DNA of 64,000 nt, taken from positions 62,001 to 126,000 of the forward strand of contig WFMF01000119.1 of the NCBI GenBank assembly GCA_011033025.1. The letters are read 5' to 3'. Each line of letters starts with the position of its first letter. Position 1 is the first letter of the stretch. Shown piece by piece: positions 48,449 through 59,113 of the stretch. This DNA comes from Beroe forskalii. Its lineage: Eukaryota > Ctenophora > Nuda > Beroida > Beroidae. The notes beneath the pieces were generated by a model. It was not told the DNA's origin. It searched no databases and was given only the letters and a program-made list of their open reading frames with translations. A program made the position numbers and the translations under genes.

Positions 48449-48699
48449 GCCACTTAGCCGAGGACCTTCACCTCAAGAAGACATCACAGCCTCGAATGTG
48501 GACCTGTGAAACGTGTGGTAAAGTCATCAAGGGTCACGTTTCCAAATACCATAACCACGTGTCGAGTGTACATCTCAAGCTGAGGCCATACGAATGTGAG
48601 AGGTGCGGGAGAACCTTCTCCAGGCCCCAAACCTTCAATAGACACAAGAAAAAGTGCTTTTCTGCTGCTTCTTCAAAATTTCTAATTATTTCTGAGTAG
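48449..48699 (+). CDS. V15: variable terminal exon, two fingers (last C2HC)
   Basis: Acceptor ATTTTCAG, phase 1 (S-HLAEDLHLKK). Fingers: CETCGKVIKGHVSKYHNHVSSVH and CERCGRTFSRPQTFNRHKKKC. Tail FSAASSKFLIISE. The following 260 bases are AT-rich and otherwise empty. Confidence 0.85.
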
Positions 48700-48961
48700 A
48701 CTCAATGAGAGGAACGTTTTAAACAAGTGGAACTTTATTGGCGTTGCGTTGTTCTACATCAAATGTAATATGGGTCATGTTTTGAATGTGTATAAAATTA
48801 TCCATTTTGATTGTGCTACAAAAATAGTTTCCATGGTCAAATTATTCATGATCACACACACACGAAAAGTTGAAACTTCCCATAAAACCAGAGACTAGAA
48901 CCCTGTCACAGTCTATCATCATGAACATTGAAAATTCACAGACGGATTCCCTTTTCCCCAG

Positions 48962-49215
48962 ATATCAGACGGACTCCCCGGAAGTATGATGCTCTGAAGA
49001 ACAACTCCCGGCTCCAGCACTGTCAGCACTGCGGTAAAACCCTACGAGGGAGTATCACTAATCTCCGGGATCACATTCGCAGAGTCCACCTCAAACTCAA
49101 GCCGTTCCCCTGCCGGTATTGTGACCGGGTCTTTGCTGCCAACTCCAAACGGAAAACGCACGAGAGTAAAACGCATCCGGTGGAGTGGTCCGTTGATTAT
49201 GATCGGAAGATATGA
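48962..49215 (+). CDS. V16: variable terminal exon, two C2H2 fingers
   Basis: Acceptor TTTCCCCAG, phase 1 (N-IRRTPRKYDALKN). Fingers: CQHCGKTLRGSITNLRDHIRRVH and CRYCDRVFAANSKRKTHESKTH. Tail PVEWSVDYDRKI. Confidence 0.86.
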
Positions 49216-49480
49216 GATTGTGCCAGCAGTTTTCAGTCCTCTGAATTTTAATTGAGTTTCTCTAAATTTTCTGTAATTTTCATGCTCGATTAAAAACTTT
49301 TATTTTATTTTGATTCCCGTGGAAGCATTTTTTAGCATTAGGGAATGAACAGCCATGCATCATCCTCTGATCATCTCCCGCCTTTTAGTTCCCTGTCAAC
49401 AAATTTTTCGCCACTCCATACATCATTACCATTAGATCTAGGTGTACTAAATTGTAAATATTCCGTCCACCCCTTCACAG

Positions 49481-49755
49481 GACACCCAACACCTCTGACC
49501 ACGCCCCGTCAGAAAACCCCTAGTTCTCTGGAATCCGGTACTGTCATTCTCTGTCAGTACTGTGGCAAACTCTTCTCCGGATCCGAGGCCCACCTCAAGC
49601 GGCACATCGACGCAGTGCACCTCAAACTCCGGCCCTTCAAGTGTCGGTTTTGCGAGGTGTGCTTCTCTCAGAACTCAGCAAGGATCACTCACGAGCGCAA
49701 TATCCATAGGAATGTGGCTAAGTTTAAGGGCTGGACAGGGGAGAGTAGAGAATGA
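49481..49755 (+). CDS. V17: variable terminal exon, two C2H2 fingers
   Basis: Acceptor CCTTCACAG, phase 1 (R-HPTPLTTPRQK). Fingers: CQYCGKLFSGSEAHLKRHIDAVH and CRFCEVCFSQNSARITHERNIH. Tail RNVAKFKGWTGESRE. AATAAA lies at 50026-50031. The 510-base gap to V18 shows nothing else. Confidence 0.86.
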
Positions 49756-50265
49756 ATATTTGAATATAATGTGGGCTTTTGCATAATTGGTAATTATACG
49801 CTTCAAGATTGTGGACTGTTACAAAATGAAGTGTAGCGCTTCAATTCAATGATAAGTTGTTATGTTTATACATTTGCATGGGCCAGGATGAGCGTATAAT
49901 TTGAATCACGGCGAGTTTTCAGAAATTATTGTTTCAGATTCTGGCACGTTGATTTTATTTTTAAAATTTTAATTAATCAATTGAGTAGTAGTAATCACTA
50001 TCACTGTTGAATAAGCATGTTCATTAATAAACTCTGATTTCGTGTTTCTATGATAACTGAGTTTTGATTGAGTCTGAAACTCAATTTTTAAATCATTCAA
50101 TCAAATATTGGTTTTACAGTTCTTTAGTATCTTCTCAAGTGAGCGATCAATTTCAAAACTTTCAAATTCTATCGTACTAGAGCTATGTAATGTTCTTGGC
50201 CAACATCCACATTTCTCGGTCCTCAACCCTAATTTACTCTCATCAAATAATCCCAACACTTTCAG

Positions 50266-50600
50266 CTCGAAGATCCTTCAGCTGTCCGTACTGTAACAAA
50301 CTGATCTGTGGCTCTGTTTCCAACCTAAAACGCCACATCGGTGCTGTCCACATGAAACTCAAACCGTACAAGTGTCAGTACTGCGAGCTGAGCTTCACCC
50401 AGGCCGGATCCGTTATTACTCACGAGAACAACGTCCACAAGGACGCTTTCGAGGGGGATTGGTCTCGCAGGAGTTCGGCAAAGAGTCAGAATGTGTTCGA
50501 GGGGAACGCCCTGATCAGGAGGCTGGAGGAAGGGAATAGGGTCAGACGGGAGTACAGGAGTCGGGAGAGCAGGGGGAGGGCGGCATCTGAGGAGACCTGA
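50266..50600 (+). CDS. V18: variable terminal exon, two C2H2 fingers, long charged tail
   Basis: Acceptor CTTTCAG, phase 1 (T-RRSFS). Fingers: CPYCNKLICGSVSNLKRHIGAVH and CQYCELSFTQAGSVITHENNVH. The tail of about 55 residues is rich in Arg and Glu (RRLEEGNRVRREYRSRESRG), probably helical or disordered. Confidence 0.86.
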
Positions 50601-50915
50601 TTCCATGGAATATTCTGGGTGGGGACGCCGAAATTACAGGGTACAAGACTGTCCCAAAAACACTTGAAATCTTTTTTATTCGTTAAGTTGTAAAAACTGA
50701 TGTTATTCAGATAATGTTCGCAAGAAACAACTTTTTGTAAAAAAGGCTTTTTAATTTTGCTGCTGAGTATTTTTGCAAGGATGAAAGCTTTAATTTAATT
50801 TTTGACACTATAATCCAAAATTAAGATAAAATGTGTATTGACGTTTTTTGGAGTTTACGTCGAACTTTCACTCCACCGGTCATATGACTCATCCACTCAA
50901 TCAACATTTCGACAG

Positions 50916-51166
50916 GTTGTAGCTACTGTGGACAAGTTTTCTGCACCCGAGGCTCACTAAGACGACACATAGCAACCATCCACCTCTGCAAACGACCTTA
51001 TAAGTGTCTATTTTGTGATGTCAGGACGGGCGAGAGTGGGAACATTCTGAAGCACATGAAGCGCATGCATTCGGCCCGTTTTTCCAAACACAAGGAAATG
51101 TACCCAGACTTCAGGATGTCCAAGGAAGAGACTGATGATAGTGAACAGGGAAATGATACCGCGTGA
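50916..51166 (+). CDS. V19: variable terminal exon, two C2H2 fingers
   Basis: Acceptor TTCGACAG, phase 1. Finger 1 starts almost at once: CSYCGQVFCTRGSLRRHIATIH; finger 2: CLFCDVRTGESGNILKHMKRMH, with the linker LCKRPYK. Tail SARFSKHKEMYPDF... ends NDTA. It has no start codon of its own. V19-V21 share the second finger almost exactly. Confidence 0.86.
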
Positions 51167-51417
51167 AATCATGGCCCGCGATTTTTGTCACGATTATATT
51201 AACTTATTAATTGGGTAAAAAACTGTTTATCTAAACTGTTGGAAGCGTCTTGACTTTTTAAAGCGCAATTTTTGCTAATGTTGAGTCCAACTTCTGATCA
51301 TGGTACCTTGTTTGAAATGAAAATACGTCTAACAATGTTAACACTTCACCGAACACTGTCAAATTCACTATTCACTATCAAATTCTAATCACCATTGCTT
51401 AGTCTAATTCCTCTCAG

Positions 51418-51716
51418 GTGCCTCAATAGATTCCCGCTGGAATTGTGATTTGTGTCAGAAGGTGTACAGCAGTCAACGCGCTCTAAGACGCCATATTGAC
51501 ACCATCCACCTCTGCAAACGACCTTATAAGTGTCTATTTTGTGATGTCAGGACGGGCGAGAGTGGGAACATCCTCAAGCACATGAAGCGTATGCATTCGG
51601 CCCGTTTTTCCAAACACAAGAAAATGTTCCCAGATTTCAAGATGCCGAAGGAAAATACTGACGTCAGTGGAAAGGAAATTGATTACGCATTAGCTGGATT
51701 TAGTCAGGATAAATGA
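51418..51716 (+). CDS. V20: variable terminal exon, two C2H2 fingers
   Basis: Acceptor CCTCTCAG, phase 1 (S-ASIDSRWN). Fingers: CDLCQKVYSSQRALRRHIDTIH and CLFCDVRTGESGNILKHMKRMH. Tail SARFSKHKKMFPDFKMPKEN then a unique end. AATAAA at 51940-51945. Confidence 0.87.
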
Positions 51717-52035
51717 TACGATAAGCTGTCCAGACTGCCTTATTACGAGTTTTTTTATCTATGATAAATGGTTCTAATCATCAATGTATCAGTATTTGGT
51801 TTTATCGAGTGAAATGTGACCTTTAATTCATCCTGTATTAGACATTTCGTTTGATATCGTAAGCAGTAAGTTTATTAAGATGGTATTACAGTATGTATTA
51901 ATTATTGGATGCTTTGTATTGAAGGTCCGTACCTTGTTCAATAAATTCGAAATTGTTAGCATTCCATCGAGCACTACCATCTTTTCATGATCATCATTTC
52001 ACTGGCACCCAACTGTTCAGTCTAATTCTCTCCAG

Positions 52036-52286
52036 GTGTTCTGTTGACATCCCCCTTCGTTTGCCATTTGTGTCAGAAGGCGTACAGCAGTCAGCCCGTT
52101 CTCAAACGCCATATTGACACCATCCACCTCTGTAAACGACCTTATAAGTGTCTATTTTGCGACTTTAGAACGGGTCAGAGCGGAAATCTCATCAAACACA
52201 TGAAGCGGATGCACGCTGTCCGTTACTCCAAACACAAGGAAATGTTTCCAGGATTCAGGATGGCTTCATCAAAGGACGGGAAATGA
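52036..52286 (+). CDS. V21: variable terminal exon, two C2H2 fingers
   Basis: Acceptor CTCTCCAG, phase 1 (S-VLLTSPFV). Fingers: CHLCQKAYSSQPVLKRHIDTIH and CLFCDFRTGQSGNLIKHMKRMH. Tail AVRYSKHKEMFPGFRMAS. Confidence 0.87.
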
Positions 52287-52489
52287 ACACCCTGCTGTTA
52301 CGATTATGTATATGGTCTTTTTAAGGAGTTTTTTAAATTTTGCTGCTGTTTGATTTCAAAATTTAAGTTTGAGATTTAAGTTTTAGAAAATGTATGGTGC
52401 TGAATCTTGAAAAATTTAAGGTGATATCATAATACCATTGACCGTATTACTGATTACATCACCTAGGTCAACGACACGCCTCTGCAGGT

Positions 52490-52625
52490 CATCGCCTTGA
52501 CACCACTCTGTAACTTGACACCACTCTGTAACTTGACACCACCTTGACATCACCTTGACACCACTTTCGCATTGACACCCTATCACCTTGACACCACTTT
52601 CACATTGACACCATCTCCACAACGC
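52490..52625. repeat. CCTTGACACCACTTT imperfect tandem repeat before V22
   Basis: About eight imperfect units of 15-25 bp (CTTGACACCACTCTGTAA, CATTGACACC) form a C/T-rich stretch that runs up to the V22 acceptor at 52627. Confidence 0.75.
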
Positions 52626-52627
52626 AG

Positions 52628-52884
52628 GTGGCACATCATCGCTTCTCTGTCAACTGTGTCTCAAGTACTACAGTAGTCAGCCCGTTCTCAAGCGGCACAT
52701 TGACACCGTCCACCTCAAGAGATGCCGGGTTAATTGTCCCTACTGCCCGGTATCCTTCGCTCAGAAGGGCAGCATGTATCTGCACATGCGGAGAGCTCAC
52801 CCGGAGCAGTACAGAGCGTGGAAAGAGTATAAGGTGGTCTCGTCTGGTGGCGGTCGTTCTGATAAGAGTCATAGTGGTCAGTGA
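52628..52884 (+). CDS. V22: variable terminal exon, two C2H2 fingers
   Basis: Acceptor CAACGCAG, phase 1 (S-GTSSLL). Fingers: CQLCLKYYSSQPVLKRHIDTVH and CPYCPVSFAQKGSMYLHMRRAH, linker LKRCRVN. Tail PEQYRAWKEYKVVSSGGGRS ending SGQ. Finger 1 is close to V21, finger 2 is not, suggesting recombination or fast divergence. The exon end is duplicated downstream. Confidence 0.85.
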
Positions 52885-53000
52885 TATTGCCTTGGGTCTG
52901 GTGGCAGTCGTTCTGATAAGCGTCAAAATAGGCCGTGATATTGCAGTGTTTTGACTTTGAGACTGGTAGACGTAAGCTATGGGCCGTGATATTGGAGCAT
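52846..53000 (+). repeat. Tandem copies of the V22 exon end
   Basis: The coding end with stop (GTCTGGTGGCGGTCGTTCTG, GTCAGTGATATTGC) recurs at about 52899 (GTCTGGTGGCAGTCGTTCTG, GCCGTGATATTGC), and a third partial copy (GGGCCGTGATATTGGAGCA) lies near 52980. Confidence 0.7.
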
Positions 53001-53474
53001 TTTGAGGTATGATTATTGTTAGAAAAGGCTACTAGAATTAATTATCGATGAATTATCAGTTTACTATGCATGTTGATAATAACTTTCTCTTATTGATTTT
53101 TGAAAATTTAAGTTATACCGTAAATGAAATGGAACTGTTAAGGTCGACGGGGTATCTAATTTCATTAGAAAATATTTTTCAGAGCAGACAGAGCATTGTG
53201 GTTGTATTAAATTATCATCTTAGTGTACATCGTAATAAAAATGTATTCAAAACTTTATTCCTTGATTTGAATTTCATAAAAATACGAAATAGTTTGTTTT
53301 GTTAACTTGTATGGGGATAATTTCCAATCTTAAAATATCTACGTGGGTTGATGTGATTTAAAATTAGCCTGATCGTGATGAAATTCTCCGCCTTATTCAA
53401 ATTCCTCTGACTCAAAATTTCATGCGTGTGTCACGATACCAGAACACGCACGAATTTACGCATATGAGTTAGGC

Positions 53475-53792
53475 AGGTGTCGCCACCTCGAGAAATGAGA
53501 ATTCTTCTGAAATTTCCGATCGCGCGGCGCTATGTACGTAGGTGAATATACTGTTAAATCAGTATCACACGCGTACAAATTGTGGTTTTGTGGAAATTTC
53601 AGACACCGATCTCAGAGGTGGCGACACCTCAGTAAAGATCGCTCGATTGACTGAGTGCTTGATAAATACGAGCAAATTTACGGTGCCGTGTCGAACTCCC
53701 TCGTGCGCGGCTTTTACATGCGCGGCTCACAGGCAGTGAGCCGCGCACAATTAAGCCGTGCATGAAAAAGCCGCGCACATAGAAGTTTGACA
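53475..53792. mobile_element. Two adjacent palindromic elements between V22 and V23
   Basis: At 53475-53629, AGGTGTCGCCACCTCGAGA pairs with TCTCAGAGGTGGCGACACCT, and internal TCTGAAATTTCC with GGAAATTTCAGA. At 53703-53779, TGCGCGGCTTTTACATG and GCGCGGCTCAC pair with GTGAGCCGCGC and CATGAAAAAGCCGCGCA. Both are non-coding. No exon was found between 52885 and 54141. Confidence 0.65.
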
Positions 53793-54141
53793 CGCCTCTG
53801 CTACTCTTCGCGTGTTAACTTTCGATATTAGTTCTTATCACGCCTTCCGTCAATGGAGCGATCTGCACGCATATGCCATGTACATACGTTGCAATCACGT
53901 ACCTATCGAAATTCGAATCTTATTTCTTGATCTAGCAAACATCTATATTCTATGTTCTTCTGATCACATGATGATCACTGCCCTCATTCAATGAATGTGC
54001 ACAATCGATAGACCTGGACGACTCTACGTCATCAATTCACCACTTTAATCTCTAATCTATAACAATGACGTCACTTTAAACCGTCTATTATCGTGTCTAT
54101 AAACTTATAAACCGTCTTTATTAATCGTATGTAATCTCTAG

Positions 54142-54372
54142 ATCTGGAGAGGAAGCAAGTGTGTCCCTTCTGCTACAAAGTGCTCGCTAACGCCCCCAAC
54201 TTGGCGTCACGTCTCCGCCGTTCATCGTCGTCTCAAACCGTACGAATGTCAGTTTTGCGGTAAAAAATTTGCTGACCCGAGCGCCTGTAAAAGACACGTG
54301 AAGGAAACGAAGAACTGTATCATTACAAGGACCAAGAATTACAGTGAACTTGCTAAGATTGAACCGTCTTAA
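54142..54372 (+). pseudogene. V23: zinc-finger exon with one-base deletion
   Basis: Acceptor AATCTCTAG, phase 1 (LERKQV). Finger 1 begins CPFCYKVLANAPNLA but one base is missing in AACTTGGCGTCAC; relatives read NLARH. After the loss the frame meets TAA at about 54262. In the restored reading frame RHVSAVH, then CQFCGKKFADPSACKRHVKETKNC, continue cleanly to a stop at 54372. AATAAA at 54855. Confidence 0.8.
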
Positions 54373-55047
54373 GTGTATGGATTGAAGTTTTGAGAATTGA
54401 AAATCTGCAAGAGTATGGAATTGACTATATTTCTAAGGGGATCAGAAAACACGATTTTGGGATACGAGTCTGTCGGGATGTTGGACATTTGAATTCAAAG
54501 CATTAAAGCAACAGGTCCTGACCAACTCATTCCAAAATCGTGTTTCCAAAAGCATCATATCAGGCGTGGCCCCATCTAATATTCTAATAACTATCAGTTA
54601 TTTTAAACTACATCTTTTACATTTATTAAGGTATTGAACCAAATTAAATTTACGTTTCCATGCCTCGAATTAATCGCATGAATGGTTTACAACTGATGTA
54701 TAGTGTATGGGTACATCCTCTAGAATTTTCACTCTATTATACACTCCGTACGTTTCAGAGTTAGAAAAACTTCGCGTCGTGTATTATTGAGATTTAAAAC
54801 TTGCTCCTAATTTCGGGACCATCTAAACGACTCTGCTCTTGTGCATTATTTCTAAATAAACGCGCGCTTTGCGTGCGTTATTTTTGTTGATGAAGCCAGG
54901 CGTGCCGTTTTTAAATGCATATATGAATTTTGTTAATGAATACCGCCACGAGCTGCCATGTTGAGTCAGTGACCCACTACTAAAATTTTGACATATTCCA
55001 TGCGATTATCTGAATTTAAATGACATCTCCCTTCTTTCTGTCCCCAG

Positions 55048-55361
55048 ATTCCACGATTCGCATTCAGCCAGATGACCACGTGTGCAGGATCTGTAACAGA
55101 CCCTTCCCCCACCGGCAAGCCCTGGTCTGCCACCAGTCCGTGGTCCACGGAGAGACCCCCGTCAAGCTGAGCAAGTGTCCGCACTGCCAGACCGTCATGT
55201 CGACATCCAGGTCGCTCCAACGACACATCACCGCCGTGCACCACCGACTGAAACCGTACAGCTGTGAGTTGTGCGGCAAGAGTTTCGCTGATCCGAGCTC
55301 GTGTAGGAGACATTTGAAGAAGACGTGTAGTGTGGCGAGGAAGAAACAGTGGTTACAGTGA
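55048..55361 (+). CDS. V24: variable terminal exon, three fingers (last C2HC)
   Basis: Acceptor TCCCCAG, phase 1 (N-STIRIQPDDHV). Fingers: CRICNRPFPHRQALVCHQSVVH; CPHCQTVMSTSRSLQRHITAVH; CELCGKSFADPSSCRRHLKKTC, the last with Cys as fourth ligand. The tail is a short basic stretch ending KQWLQ. The region around its stop is duplicated downstream. The 650 bases before it hold only AATAAA of V23. Confidence 0.87.
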
Positions 55362-55472
55362 TGGAAGCAGTCTATTATTTGGTGCCTGAGTCTAAATCAA
55401 CTCAATCAACAGTGGTTACAGTGATGGAAACAGTTAATTATTTGGTGCCTGAGTCTAAATCAACTCAATCTG
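55345..55472 (+). repeat. 65-bp tandem duplication of the V24 stop region
   Basis: The sequence from the last codons of V24 (CAGTGGTTACAGTGATGGAA) through TTATTTGGTGCCTGAGTCTA and AATCAACTCAATC occurs twice in tandem with three or so differences. The copy keeps the QWLQ-stop sequence in non-coding DNA. Confidence 0.85.
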
Positions 55473-55792
55473 ATTTTCTCGTGCCAACTGCGTGTATTAG
55501 GCGTACTTTAGCGTGCTTCAAACTTTTCTGTGGATTGCATTCGTTTTATTGGGCATATTTTGTAAATGACATCTGTTGAATTTCCAAAGTCTGCATTTAA
55601 ATCATTAAATAGCATCAATTTCATGCCACATTTGCATTTCCCAAGAATTCCCAAATCATTTGGCGATGTAAACTCAAATTGGCACGACCATTTGCTGTTC
55701 AACATGCATTCAATTCACATCATATATTTGGACCAATAAGGAATTGCCACATATGAGAATTATTCTGACACATTCTGCCGCGCGCCATCATG

Positions 55793-55850
55793 TACAATGT
55801 ACTATGTACAATGTACAATGTACATAATGTACGTACATGATGCTGCGCTA
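55793..55850. repeat. GTACAATGTAC palindromic repeat
   Basis: Overlapping GTACAATG units between CATCATGTACAATGTAC and GTACATGATG; like 36640-36760 and 56378-56425. Confidence 0.65.
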
Positions 55851-55930
55851 CCTAGAAATGTCAAAATGGTTCCCATTCTGTAGCATGTGACCTGTCAAAT
55901 GTCCCAATGTCCGTACTCTCCGTATTTCAG

Positions 55931-56109
55931 ACAATTTATGCTCGTTTTGCGGCAAGACGTATTACAACTCTCACGGCCTAGAACGCCACATTAACGCGGT
56001 ACACCGATGTCTGAAACCCTACAAATGTGATTTGTGTGGGGCTGCGTTCTCTGACCCCAGCTCGAGACTTCGACACATGAGACTGAGAAGATGCAAGATC
56101 TTCAAGTAG
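55931..56109 (+). CDS. V25: variable terminal exon, two fingers (last C2HC)
   Basis: Acceptor GTATTTCAG, phase 1 (N-NL). Fingers: CSFCGKTYYNSHGLERHINAVH and CDLCGAAFSDPSSRLRHMRLRRC. Ends KIFK then TAG. No start codon of its own. AATAAA at 56422-56427. Confidence 0.86.
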
Positions 56110-56449
56110 ACCATGTAGATAGTGGAGTTAAATGAATGTATGGATTGATCTTTCATTCTGTAATTTGTGATTTATCCCATCGTCTTACATAATTGATAGC
56201 GTTCAATCCAAATTTTTGTGCTCATTTGGCGATAGTCAATTTCAATTACCCTAGTTATTTAAAAAGCTTGAAATTCCACAAAATGTCAATTACTCGCCGT
56301 AATAATTGTTTTCTCAGAGTCCTGTGTCAACTTTTGAGTACCAGCCTTAAACGACCCATCGACCATACATTTGATACACTTTGTACAATGTACATTTGGT
56401 ATACACGTATGATGTACACGTAATAAACATCTTTATACGTACATTTCAG

Positions 56450-56598
56450 ACACCAGAATACACTGCAGCATGTGCGACAAGCAAGTTTACCCTCGCAACT
56501 TGAAGCCCTACAGCTGCAATTTGTGCGGGGCTGTCTTCTCAGATCCTAGTCCTAGGAACAGACACATGAGACTCAAGAGATGCAAGCAACCCAAGTGA
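56450..56598 (+). CDS. V26: variable terminal exon with truncated first finger
   Basis: Acceptor ACATTTCAG, phase 1 (N-TRIH). The first finger keeps its Cys pair (CSMCDKQVYPRN) but lacks the helix and both His, running straight into the linker LKPYS of finger 2 (CNLCGAVFSDPSPRNRHMRLKRC). An in-frame deletion relative to V25 of about 33-36 bases explains this. The frame is otherwise open to TGA. AATAAA at 56748-56753. It may be functional with one finger, or decaying. Confidence 0.75.
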
Positions 56599-57370
56599 TC
56601 GTGAGACGTGTGATGCTTGGAGTGCTCAATGATGAGAACAGCGTGATGCTCAAAGAGGTGTGACGTGTGTACAAATTGGCGCGTGGTATGGCCTGGCAAC
56701 TTTGGTGTCTGAAATGTACGTCAAATAGCGTGACATATTTTGATTTTAATAAAGAGTGTGACATGTGAAAGGCAGAACAGTTAAATTATTATTTTGTTTT
56801 CAATTATAAAAACTTTATTGTATGAACTATTTACCGTTTTTATATTTCAGACGTATCAAGTATAAAATTCAAAGTTCAATCATGAATTTGTATTGAGGAC
56901 AGCTGCTATAATATGTCAACTTCAACTTATTTTTTTATTATAAAAGGGTAGTTTATTATATTTATTCCGTTAAAAAGAATCCATTACCCGATCTGTTTCT
57001 TGTATTACCAGAAAATAATATTATGTATACCTATGTTACTATCAAATATTACTTAAAATAATTTATTTATTTTTGTGACAAATTTAAAACCTTTTAATTA
57101 GTCTCGGGGTGTGGGTTTTGTTCTGAAGAAATGTTTTGCAAATTTCTACTCGACTGGTAATTTAACAAATATTTCATTGAAAATTAAGTTGTAAATTGTG
57201 GGAAATAAAGCAATGTTTCCGGGGAAATTTATTTGCAACAAAAATCCATTTGATAAATATTTTCATCTAAAGCCACACAGACCTCAGTTATTCATCTCAA
57301 CCCAATTTCATTCTCCATCGATCTTTCCGATATCTTCCAATGCGCCCTTATTTATGAGTCTCACTAATAC
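56599..57370. other. AT-rich spacer between V26 and the V27 minisatellite
   Basis: No finger is encoded. A lone acceptor-like TATATTTCAG at about 56851 opens a phase-1 frame of only a dozen codons (VSSIKFKVQS), possibly the remains of a lost exon. Confidence 0.4.
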
Positions 57371-58557
57371 AATGCCCCCTTATTTCAGATTACCACCTTC
57401 AATGCCCCCTAATTTCAGATTACCACCTTCAATGCCCCCTAATTTCAAAGCACCACCTTCAATGCCCCCTAATTTCAAAGCACCACTTCCAATGCCCTCT
57501 ATTTTCAGAATACCACTTCCAATGCCCTCTATTTTCAGAATACCACTTCCAATGCCCTCTATTTTCAGAATACCACTTCCAATGCCCTCTATTTTCAGAA
57601 TACCACTTCCAATGCCCTCTATTTTGAGAATATCACTTCCAATGCCCTCTATTTTCATAACACCTCTTCCAATGCCCTCTATTTTCAGAATACCACTTCC
57701 AATGCCTCCTAATTTCAAAGCACCACTTCCAATGCCCTCTATTTTCAGAATACCACTTCCAATGCCCCCTAATTTCAAAGCACCACTTCCAATGCCCTCT
57801 ATTTTCAGAATACCACTTCCAATGCCCTCTATTTTCAGAATACCACTTCCAATGCCCTCTATTTTCAGAATACCACTTCCAATGCCCCCTATTTTCAGAA
57901 TACCTCTTCCAATGCCCTCTAATTTCAGAATACCTCTTCCAATGCCCTCTATTTTCAGAATACCACTTCCAATGCCCTCTATTTTCAGAATACCACTTCC
58001 AATGCCGGGCCTATTTTCAGAATACCTCTTCCAATGCCCTCTTATTTCAGAATACCCCTTCCAATGCCCTCTAATTTCAGAATACCCCTTCCAATGCCCT
58101 CTATTTTCAAAATACCACTTCCAATGCCCTCTATTTTCAGAATACCACTTCCAATGCCCTCTATTTTCAGAATACCCCTTCCAATGCCCTCTAATTTCAG
58201 AATAATCCTTCCAATGCCCTCTATTTTCAAAATACCTCTTCCAATGCCCTCTATTTTCAGAATACCACTTCCAATGCCCTCTAATTTCAGAATAATCCTT
58301 CCAATGCCTCCTAATTTCAAAATACCACTTCCAATGCCCTCTATTTTCAGAATACCACTTCCAATGCCCTCTATTTTCAGAATACCCCTTCCAATGCCCT
58401 CTAATTTCAGAATAATCCTTCCAATGCCCTCTATTTTCAAAATACCTCTTCCAATGCCCTCTATTTTCAGAATACCACTTCCAATGCCCTCTATTTTCAG
58501 AACACCTCTTCCAATGCCCTCTATTTTCAGAATACCACTTCCAATGCCCCCGGTGCC
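57371..58557 (+). repeat. 30-bp minisatellite made of V27 splice acceptors
   Basis: About 39 tandem copies of CCAATGCCCTCTATTTTCAG plus AATACCACTT, the last of which is the true acceptor and start of V27. Most copies keep the pyrimidine tract and AG. The unit is 30 bp, so all frames stay periodic, which creates long spurious ORFs on both strands. In the V27 frame each copy reads YHFQCPLFSE. Copies with AATAATCC instead of AATACCAC place TAA in that frame (near 58201, 58291 and 58411), so only the acceptors before 58471, 58501 and 58531 give an open extension into the fingers. Confidence 0.92.
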
Positions 58558-58744
58558 CTAAAGTCTTCACCCGGTGCTACAACATGAAGGCTCACGTCCG
58601 GACAGTCCATGAGAAGTTGAAACCGTACCAGTGCACCAAGTGTGGTCGGATGTTCGCTGATTCCAGCAACTTTAGGAAGCACACCCGGCGATTGTATTGT
58701 GAGAGTACTAGAACTAGAACAAGTGTTGATCGGAGAGTCATTTA
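58531..58744 (+). CDS. V27: variable terminal exon, two fingers (last C2HC)
   Basis: Acceptor CTATTTTCAG, phase 1 (K-YHFQ). Fingers: CPRCPKVFTRCYNMKAHVRTVH and CTKCGRMFADSSNFRKHTRRLYC. Basic tail ends SVDRRVI, then TAG. It is flanked on both sides by minisatellites grown from its own ends. Alternative acceptors 30 and 60 bases upstream would add 10 or 20 residues in frame. AATAAA at 59303-59308. Confidence 0.85.
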
Positions 58745-59113
58745 GTGGCATCTAGAACCAGTGTTGATCGGAAACTTATTTAGTGGCAAGTCTTAATCCG
58801 AGACTCATTTAGTGGTTTGGATAATCGGAGACTCATTTAATGGTGCGTAGAACCATTTCTGATCGGAGACTTATTTAAAAGCAACTAGAGCCAGTCTTAA
58901 TTAGAGACTTATAAAGTGACCACTTGAACCACTATTGAGGCGACTTATTCAACGTGACTACTTGAACCAGTATTGATCGGAGACTCCTTTAATGGCAACT
59001 AGAACCAATATTGATCGGAGACTTATTTAGTGGCAACGAGAACCAGTATTGATCGGAGACTTATTTAGTGGCAAGTAGAACCAGTATTAACAATTGGAGA
59101 CTTATTTATTGTG
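58699..59113 (+). repeat. About 42-bp tandem repeat grown from the V27 stop region
   Basis: About ten imperfect copies of AACCAGTATTGATCGGAGAC plus TTATTTAGTGGCAAGTAG. The first copy includes the last codons and TAG stop of V27 (AACAAGTGTTGATCGGAGAG, TCATTTAGTGGCA). Confidence 0.8.

Noticed and set aside
56851-56897. Extra variable exon after TATATTTCAG at 56851
   Set aside because: Only about a dozen phase-1 codons and no finger residues; at best a remnant.
57198-58570. Long ORFs on both strands (335, 396 and 175 codons) with IFRIPLPMPS or GHWKWYSENR repeats
   Set aside because: They are readings of the 30-bp minisatellite, open in several frames because 30 is a multiple of three; no leader, domain or conserved end.
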